Assembly: GCA_002482705.1 (NCBI GenBank) | Contig: DLGM01000116.1 | Location: forward strand, 9,877-20,046 | Reading direction: 5' to 3' | Origin: Cyanobacteria bacterium UBA7694 | Lineage (GTDB): Bacteria > Cyanobacteriota > Sericytochromatia > UBA7694 | DNA length: 10,170 nucleotides | Shown here: positions 5,437-10,170 of the stretch, piece after piece | Numbering within the stretch: position 1 is the stretch's first letter | Layout: every line of letters begins with the position of its first letter | Notes under the pieces: model-generated | What the model saw: only the letters and a program-made list of their open reading frames with translations | Told to the model about the DNA's origin: nothing | The model's database searches: none | Program-made: the position numbers and the translations under genes

Positions 5437-7533
5437 ATGCACAAGTTTTCACTGTTCATCAGCACCTGTTTACTGGCCACCACCCTTACCCTTAGCGCCT
5501 GGGCCGCACCTCCTGCGGGGGATTGGCAGGGTTCGATTGTTATTCCCGGGCAAGAACTGGTCATCGAAGTTCAACTTCAGCAAGCGGGCGAACAGTGGAG
5601 CGGCACCATTCAGATTCCGGCACAAAAATTTAAGGGCCCGCTTGAAAAACTCAAGGTCGAAGGCAATAAAGTTACCTTTGCCATTGCCGGAGTTCCGGGC
5701 AATCCCACCTTTGAAGGCACCCTGGACAAGAATGTTCTCAAAGGTTCTTTTCATCAGGGTGGGGGCTCCTCGCCATTTACCCTGACCTACAAAAATGAAG
5801 CGGCGCAAGCGAAAACGGAAGCTGACCTTCAGGCCAAACTAAAGACACTTGATACCTTTATTCAAGCGGCGCGTCAACAAACCCATACCCCCGGAGTGGC
5901 CGTTGCCGTCATTTATAAAGACAAAGTCGTTTTCCAGCAGGGTTATGGCTTTGCCGACCTCGAAAAACAAACGCTGGTAACCCCCCAAACCCCGTTTGCC
6001 ATTGGCTCTAGTACCAAGGCGTTCACGGCTACGCTCATGGCCCAATTGGCGGCTGAGGGGCAACTGGAGTGGGACAAACCGATCCAAACGTGGCTGCCCG
6101 ACTTTAAGCTCAAAGACCGGTTTGCCAGTGAACGGATGACGATCACCGATCTGCTCACACACCAATCGGGTTTGCCGCGCCATGACTTCGCTTGGTACGG
6201 TGACACCACCCGCTCTCGCGCCGATTTATTTAAAGGGTTGGCCAGCCTCGATAAAAGTGCTGACTTCCGCACTACTTTTCAGTACCAAAACCTGATGTAC
6301 ATGACCGCAGGTTATTTGGCCGAACAGGTGACCGGGAAAACCTGGGAAACCCTGATCCAAGAGCGTTTATTTACCCCTCTCGGCATGCAGGCATCCCACT
6401 TTTCAACCCCACGCATGGAGCAGGATGCCACCGCCGCCCGCCCTTACCGCATTCACAAAGACAAGCCGGTGCGTATGCCCTATCGCCCGATTGTGGCCGC
6501 CGGGCCAGCAGGCTCAATTTATTCCAACCTCGAAGATATGAGTGCCTGGGTGCGCTTTCAGTTGGGAGATGGTAAATGGGGCGAACAACAGCTCCTGGAA
6601 AAAGAATGGCTGAAGCGTTTGCACACGCCCATCACCCTGGTCTCGGGCAGCAGTCCCTATCGCGAGACCCCTCTGTCCCTGTATGGACCCGGTTGGTTTG
6701 TCATGCCCTATCGCGGCCATATGCTGATTCAGCATGGTGGCAATATTGACGGTTTCAGTGCCATGGTGGCATTGGTTCCGGAGCAAGAAATCGGGTTGGT
6801 GGTCCTGTCGAATAAAAATGGTGACATCCTCCCCTACTTGACCATGTATCAAGCGGTGGATCAATTCTTAGGACTGATGCCCATTGACTGGCAAGCCCGA
6901 TTGCTCAAGGGAGAACAAGACTTGAGCACCGCGATGACCAAAGCCCAAAAGAGTGAAATTGCGCGGGTAGCGCATACGTCCCCTTCTCACCGCTTGGAAG
7001 ATTATGTCAGCCAATGGAGCCACCCGGCTTATGGACAACTGGGTATTGTCCAAGCCAAAGGCAAACTCCAGTTTCAGCTCCATGGCATGCACGCAGAGTT
7101 AAAACACTGGCACTATGATACCTTTGCCTTAGATGCACCGGAAACCCCCATTGATGGTATCAAAGTTCAGTTCTTGACCAATGAACAGGGACGCATTGAC
7201 CAATTGAAAATTGGGCTTGAACCCAGTGTTGCCCCGATTGTGTTTGAGCGGTTGGCCGACCCGGCCCTGCGCAACAAAGCCTATTTACAAGATTTTGTCG
7301 GAGAGTACACGATCTTAAAAGAAAGCCTGACCATCCGCCTCGAAAAAGACCAACTGGTAGCCAAGTTGGGTGAACAGCCTCCCTTCTTTTTAGAACCGAT
7401 CCAAAGGGATGAATTTACCCTCAAGCTTCAGAATCTCAAAGGTTTTTCCCTGCGCTTCCAACGGGAAGGGGGCAAGGTGAAACGCATTTGGGTGGTGCAA
7501 CCCAATGGCACCTTTGAGGCCGTGCGAAAATAG
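5437..7533 (+). CDS. Secreted serine beta-lactamase-like hydrolase with DUF3471-like C-terminus
   Basis: A 698-aa exported protein. Residues 1-23 are a signal peptide with a likely cleavage SAWA|APPAG; no lipobox. Residues about 27-120 form a beta-rich domain of unknown role. Residues about 135-480 are a class C beta-lactamase/penicillin-binding-protein fold with all three active-site motifs: SXXK as SSTK (191-194), YXN as YQN (283-285) and HXG as HGG (433-435). Residues about 515-605 resemble the DUF3471 domain often appended to such hydrolases, and a last beta-rich unit ends at 698. Family members act as esterases, D-aminopeptidases or peptidases, and true antibiotic resistance is uncommon. 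GAGG lies 5 nt before the ATG. The gene is monocistronic, divergent from the J-domain gene and followed by a strong terminator. Substrate unknown; no catalytic residue is missing. Confidence 0.93.
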   Translation: MHKFSLFISTCLLATTLTLSAWAAPPAGDWQGSIVIPGQELVIEVQLQQAGEQWSGTIQIPAQKFKGPLEKLKVEGNKVTFAIAGVPGNPTFEGTLDKNVLKGSFHQGGGSSPFTLTYKNEAAQAKTEADLQAKLKTLDTFIQAARQQTHTPGVAVAVIYKDKVVFQQGYGFADLEKQTLVTPQTPFAIGSSTKAFTATLMAQLAAEGQLEWDKPIQTWLPDFKLKDRFASERMTITDLLTHQSGLPRHDFAWYGDTTRSRADLFKGLASLDKSADFRTTFQYQNLMYMTAGYLAEQVTGKTWETLIQERLFTPLGMQASHFSTPRMEQDATAARPYRIHKDKPVRMPYRPIVAAGPAGSIYSNLEDMSAWVRFQLGDGKWGEQQLLEKEWLKRLHTPITLVSGSSPYRETPLSLYGPGWFVMPYRGHMLIQHGGNIDGFSAMVALVPEQEIGLVVLSNKNGDILPYLTMYQAVDQFLGLMPIDWQARLLKGEQDLSTAMTKAQKSEIARVAHTSPSHRLEDYVSQWSHPAYGQLGIVQAKGKLQFQLHGMHAELKHWHYDTFALDAPETPIDGIKVQFLTNEQGRIDQLKIGLEPSVAPIVFERLADPALRNKAYLQDFVGEYTILKESLTIRLEKDQLVAKLGEQPPFFLEPIQRDEFTLKLQNLKGFSLRFQREGGKVKRIWVVQPNGTFEAVRK

Positions 7534-7555
7534 CCTCAAAAGCTGATTCTGTGCT

Positions 7556-7584
7556 AAGATGCCTGTGCTATGCAGGCATCTTTT
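7556..7584 (+). terminator. Rho-independent terminator of the serine hydrolase gene
   Basis: A perfect 10-bp stem, AAGATGCCTG (7556-7565) with CAGGCATCTT (7573-7582), closes a 7-nt loop and ends in TTTT (7581-7584). It starts 22 bp after the hydrolase stop codon. It separates the hydrolase from the acyl-CoA dehydrogenase gene, and it contains the upstream ATG (7559), which argues against that codon being the dehydrogenase start. Confidence 0.85.
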
Positions 7585-7630
7585 GGCAATCATTTTGCCC
7601 CTGCATGAGCCCTATTCCCGGAGGACATTC

Positions 7631-8776
7631 ATGAGTACCCCTTTAACCTTGCTTTCAGAAGACGAATTGGCCTTTCAACAGACCGTGCGCGACTTTGCCC
7701 AAAAGCGCCTCAAGCCCCTGGTCAGCGAAATGGACCAACAGGCCCAATTTAACAAAGAACTCATCAAAGAGTTTTTTAACCTCGATATTATGGGCATTGA
7801 AATTCCCGATCAATTTGGCGGTCTTGAAGCCGACTTCTTCACCTCGATCCTGGCTGTCGAAGCCCTGTCCGAAGTTGACCCTTCTGCCGGGGTCATGGTC
7901 GACGTCCAAAACACCTTGGTGAACAACGCCGTTGTGCGTTGGGGCAATGCCGATCAGCACGCCCGTTATTTGAGCAAATTATCCAGCGAGTGGGTCGGCG
8001 CTTACGCCCTGTCCGAAGCCGGTTCTGGCAGCGACGCCTTTGCCCTGGCCACCACCGCCAAAGAAGCCGGGGATCACTATGTGCTCAACGGCAATAAACT
8101 GTGGATCACCAACGGCGCTGAAGCCGACCTGTTCATCGTCTTTGCCACCGTTGACAAAGATGCAGGCTACAAAGGCATTACCGCTTTCTTGGTGGAGCGT
8201 GGCTTTGAAGGTTTCACCGTCGGCAAAAAAGAAGACAAGCTGGGCATCCGTGCGAGCAGCACCTGCGAACTGATCTTTACCGACTGCAAAGTCCCCAAGG
8301 AAAACATTCTCGGCGAAGTGGGCAAAGGTTATAAAATCGCCATCGAAACTTTAAATGAAGGCCGTATCGGTATCGGCGCGCAAATGGTGGGCATTGCACA
8401 AGGTGCTTACGATGCCACTTTAGCTTACGTAAAATCTCGCGAACAATTTGGTAAATCGATTGCTGACTTTCAGGGCGTGCAGTTTCAGTTAGCTGAAATG
8501 CGCACGATGCTCGAGGCTTCACGCTTGATGGTTTACAACGCCGCTCGCTTGAAAGATTCAGGTGCAGATTTCTTAAAAGAAGCGGCCCCGGCCAAATTAT
8601 ATTCGTCACGTATTGCAGAAAAAATCTGCTCGATCGGTGTAGAACTTTTCGGCGGCAACGGGTTTACGAAAGAATATCCGATCGAGAAGTACTATCGTGA
8701 TGCGAAGATCGGTCAAATCTACGAAGGCACTTCGAATATGCAGCTTCAAACTATTGCGAAGATGGAACTTTCGTAA
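7631..8776 (+). CDS. Short/branched-chain acyl-CoA dehydrogenase
   Basis: A FAD enzyme that introduces a 2,3 double bond into short or 2-methyl-branched acyl-CoA and passes electrons to electron-transfer flavoprotein. The 381-aa product has the usual family length and resembles the ACADSB type throughout. Recognisable are the FAD/substrate signature around ALSEAGSGSDAFAL, KLGIRASSTCEL in the middle domain, SLNEGRIG-like ETLNEGRIGIGAQM, REQFGK, and YEGTSN near the end with the expected catalytic base E365. The ATG at 7631 is chosen because GGAGG lies 7 nt upstream and the protein then starts like its relatives; an earlier ATG at 7559 lies inside a terminator hairpin. Codon use changes at about 8341-8400: Ala is GCC in 19 of 25 codons before and 4 of 17 after. 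The gene may therefore be a mosaic or an assembly join, although the reading frame and motifs are intact. Confidence 0.93.
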   Translation: MSTPLTLLSEDELAFQQTVRDFAQKRLKPLVSEMDQQAQFNKELIKEFFNLDIMGIEIPDQFGGLEADFFTSILAVEALSEVDPSAGVMVDVQNTLVNNAVVRWGNADQHARYLSKLSSEWVGAYALSEAGSGSDAFALATTAKEAGDHYVLNGNKLWITNGAEADLFIVFATVDKDAGYKGITAFLVERGFEGFTVGKKEDKLGIRASSTCELIFTDCKVPKENILGEVGKGYKIAIETLNEGRIGIGAQMVGIAQGAYDATLAYVKSREQFGKSIADFQGVQFQLAEMRTMLEASRLMVYNAARLKDSGADFLKEAAPAKLYSSRIAEKICSIGVELFGGNGFTKEYPIEKYYRDAKIGQIYEGTSNMQLQTIAKMELS

Positions 8777-8779
8777 TCG

Positions 8780-8815
8780 AGAAAACGGTGCTTTCGCAAT
8801 CAAAGCGAAGGCCAC
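8780..8815 (-). terminator. Possible terminator on the minus strand
   Basis: Minus-strand GTGGCCTTCGC (8815-8805) pairs with GCGAAAGCAC (8797-8788) with one bulge and one G-T pair around a 7-nt loop, followed by CGTTTTC. This could end transcripts coming from the mutase gene at the right. On the plus strand there is no T-run, so it would be weak for the dehydrogenase gene that ends 11 bp before it. Confidence 0.4.
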
Positions 8816-8856
8816 TATAACCACTGACTCACATCTAAGAATTTAATAATATTTGC

Positions 8857-8907
8857 TTTGAGTCTCATCGCATTGCGACTCCCGCGCGGAAGTCGCTCGA
8901 TGTCAAA
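8857..8907. repeat. Long interrupted hairpin in the intergenic region
   Basis: Three nested complementary blocks face each other: TTTGA (8857-8861) with TCAAA (8903-8907), CATCG (8866-8870) with CGATG (8898-8902), and GCGACT (8875-8880) with AGTCGC (8891-8896). They enclose a GC-rich tip. Small bulges of 4 nt (8862-8865), 4 nt (8871-8874) and 1 nt (8897) interrupt the stem. A competing pair GAGTC (8860-8864)/GACTC (8877-8881) is also possible. It lies between two convergent genes; it may be a bidirectional transcription end, a REP-like element or part of a small RNA. Confidence 0.45.
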
Positions 8908-8964
8908 CTCATCTCAACTTTTAGTTAGCAGACAATTTGAAATTCAATAATTTAATTATATGAA

Positions 8965-10170
8965 TCAAATATTACGACGGTACTGCCCGCCCACTTCAAA
9001 CAACGCCTTCGTCATTTGATGAAGCGTACAGTGACGAGCAGCTGACATTAGCGCGGCGAAAACATTTCCACCTGCAAGCGCGACTGTCTTGAGATTCTCA
9101 AGCTCTTTCTGAGCTTGAGAACTATGATCAACTTTATATTTCTCTGTACGATCGAGACAAAGCTTTTTCTCATCAGCCGATGCGCGCGCCATTTCGATTT
9201 TCGGCGGGATGTAACCCTTCTCTAAAGTGTTCGGGTCTACAAAAGTATTCACCCCAATAATCGGAAACTGCCCATCGTGTTTGAGCATTTCGTAATGCAT
9301 GGACTCTTCTTGAATTTTGCCACGTTGGTATTGAGTCTCCATGGCGCCGAGCACTCCGCCACGAGCGTTGATTTTTAAGAAATCTTCGAGCACAGCTTCT
9401 TCAACTTTATCAGTGAGCCAATCTGTTAAATAACTCCCCTGCATTGGGTTCTCGTTATAGGTCAGACCAAACTCACGATTGATAATTAACTGAATGGCTT
9501 GTGCGCGACGCACAGATTCTTCTGTCGGAGTCGTAATAGCTTCATCATACGCGTTGGTATGAAGAGAGTTACAGTTATCATTGATGGCCAAAAGCGCTTG
9601 AAGCGTGGTGCGAATATCGTTAAACGCGATCTCTTGCGCGTGCAGAGATCGACCTGAAGTTTGAATATGGTATTTCAACTTCTGTGAGCGATCATTGCCT
9701 TTATATAAATCACGAATGGCAATAGCCCAAATACGGCGGGCCACACGACCGATCACAGTATATTCAGGGTCTAGACCATTCGAGAAGAAGAACGAAAGAT
9801 TCGGCGCGAACTCATCAATGCTAAGACCACGAGATAAATAGTACTCAACAAATGTGAAAGCATTTGAAAGGGTAAAAGCCACTTGCGAAATGGGATTCGC
9901 TCCGGCTTCAGCGATGTGGTAGCCAGAAATTGAAACTGAGTAGAAGTTTCGAACGTTATTACGAGTGAAGTACTCTTGAATATCGCCCATCATCTTCAAA
10001 GCAAAATCGATTCAGAAGATGCAGGTGTTCTGACCTTGATCTTCTTTTAAGATGTCGGCCTGAACCGTTCCGCGCACTTGAGATTGAGCGTAGGCCGCGA
10101 CTTCTTTGTGTTCTGATTCGTCAAGTTTACGGCCGAGCTCTTTTTCTTTTCTCTCAACTTGTTGATCGAT
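8965..10170 (-). pseudogene. icmF: Fused isobutyryl-CoA mutase (IcmF-type), partial and interrupted by TGA
   Basis: C-terminal part of an adenosylcobalamin-dependent acyl-CoA mutase, which interconverts isobutyryl-CoA and butyryl-CoA (or related acyl-CoAs). The visible region is the substrate-binding barrel. Hallmarks include FYSVSISGYHIAEAGANP, FAPNLSFFFSNG, KYHIQTSGRSLHAQEI, NCNSLHTNAYDEA, GGVLGAMET and the end VGGQYRRNI, which matches the IcmF terminus. The gene continues off the right edge: 52 codons upstream, containing VRGTVQADILKEDQGQNTC, are in the same frame. Between them and the ATG at 9999 stands an in-frame TGA (plus 10012-10014) where relatives have serine (CIF-S), a change explained by one C-to-G substitution from TCA. 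The cause may be a nonsense mutation, a sequencing error near a contig end, or (unlikely) recoding. Distinguishing IcmF from plain methylmalonyl-CoA mutase would need the missing N-terminus. It is convergent with the acyl-CoA dehydrogenase gene. Confidence 0.85.

Noticed and set aside
5437..7533. Antibiotic-resistance beta-lactamase
   Set aside because: The SXXK/YXN/HXG motifs and the large extra domains fit the broad serine hydrolase/esterase group; the sequence gives no specific reason to assign drug resistance.
7559..7630. An in-frame ATG at 7559 that would add 24 residues to the acyl-CoA dehydrogenase
   Set aside because: It lies within the terminator hairpin of the preceding gene and lacks a ribosome site, while the ATG at 7631 has GGAGG 7 nt upstream and gives the family's normal N-terminus.
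9997..9999. The ATG at 9999 as the genuine start of the mutase gene
   Set aside because: Upstream codons in the same frame continue the conserved family sequence up to the window edge, so the gene is interrupted by a stop rather than starting there.

Overview
The window is chromosomal-type bacterial DNA with tightly packed genes and ordinary Shine-Dalgarno sites. Most of it (about 1-8340) is moderately GC-rich with a strong preference for GCC/ACC codons. No rRNA, tRNA, insertion sequence, CRISPR or phage gene was seen. I cannot name the organism. The periplasmic serine hydrolase, the HscB-like J domain and the MshEN-type domain suit a Gram-negative-like bacterium, but that is inference.

Layout, left to right. 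(1) A divergent nitrosative-stress pair: hmp (flavohaemoglobin, minus) and an Rrf2-family regulator (plus). They share a 136-bp spacer in which the two predicted -10 boxes overlap and an imperfect 11-1-11 palindrome covers them. (2) Four minus-strand genes, read right to left: a J-domain/TPR/MshEN-like fusion protein (5290-4445), a B12-binding-type radical SAM protein (4368-2485), a 114-aa protein of unknown function (2374-2030) and a 56-aa zinc-ribbon protein (2019-1849). The last two are close enough to be translationally coupled, and the zinc-ribbon gene ends 3 bp from the end of the Rrf2 gene. (3) A plus-strand secreted serine beta-lactamase-like hydrolase (5437-7533), with a perfect 7-bp-arm palindrome upstream and a clear intrinsic terminator downstream. 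(4) A short/branched-chain acyl-CoA dehydrogenase (7631-8776, plus). (5) An intergenic stretch with two hairpins. (6) The C-terminal part of a fused isobutyryl-CoA mutase (IcmF type, minus), which runs off the right edge and is interrupted by an in-frame TGA.

The acyl-CoA dehydrogenase gene changes composition sharply near 8341-8400. Alanine codons are GCC in 19 of 25 cases before this point and in 4 of 17 after it, and hand-counted GC falls from about 54% to about 46%. The mutase at the right edge matches the second style. So the right 1.8 kb may come from a different genome (a chimeric contig join inside a conserved gene) or from recombination. Links drawn between genes on the two sides should be treated with caution.

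How the genes may work together: Hmp detoxifies nitric oxide and the neighbouring Rrf2 protein is its likely NO- or redox-sensing repressor. The acyl-CoA dehydrogenase and the mutase both fit branched-chain acyl-CoA metabolism. The four-gene minus-strand cluster has no recognised pathway and is the most plausible place for something undescribed.
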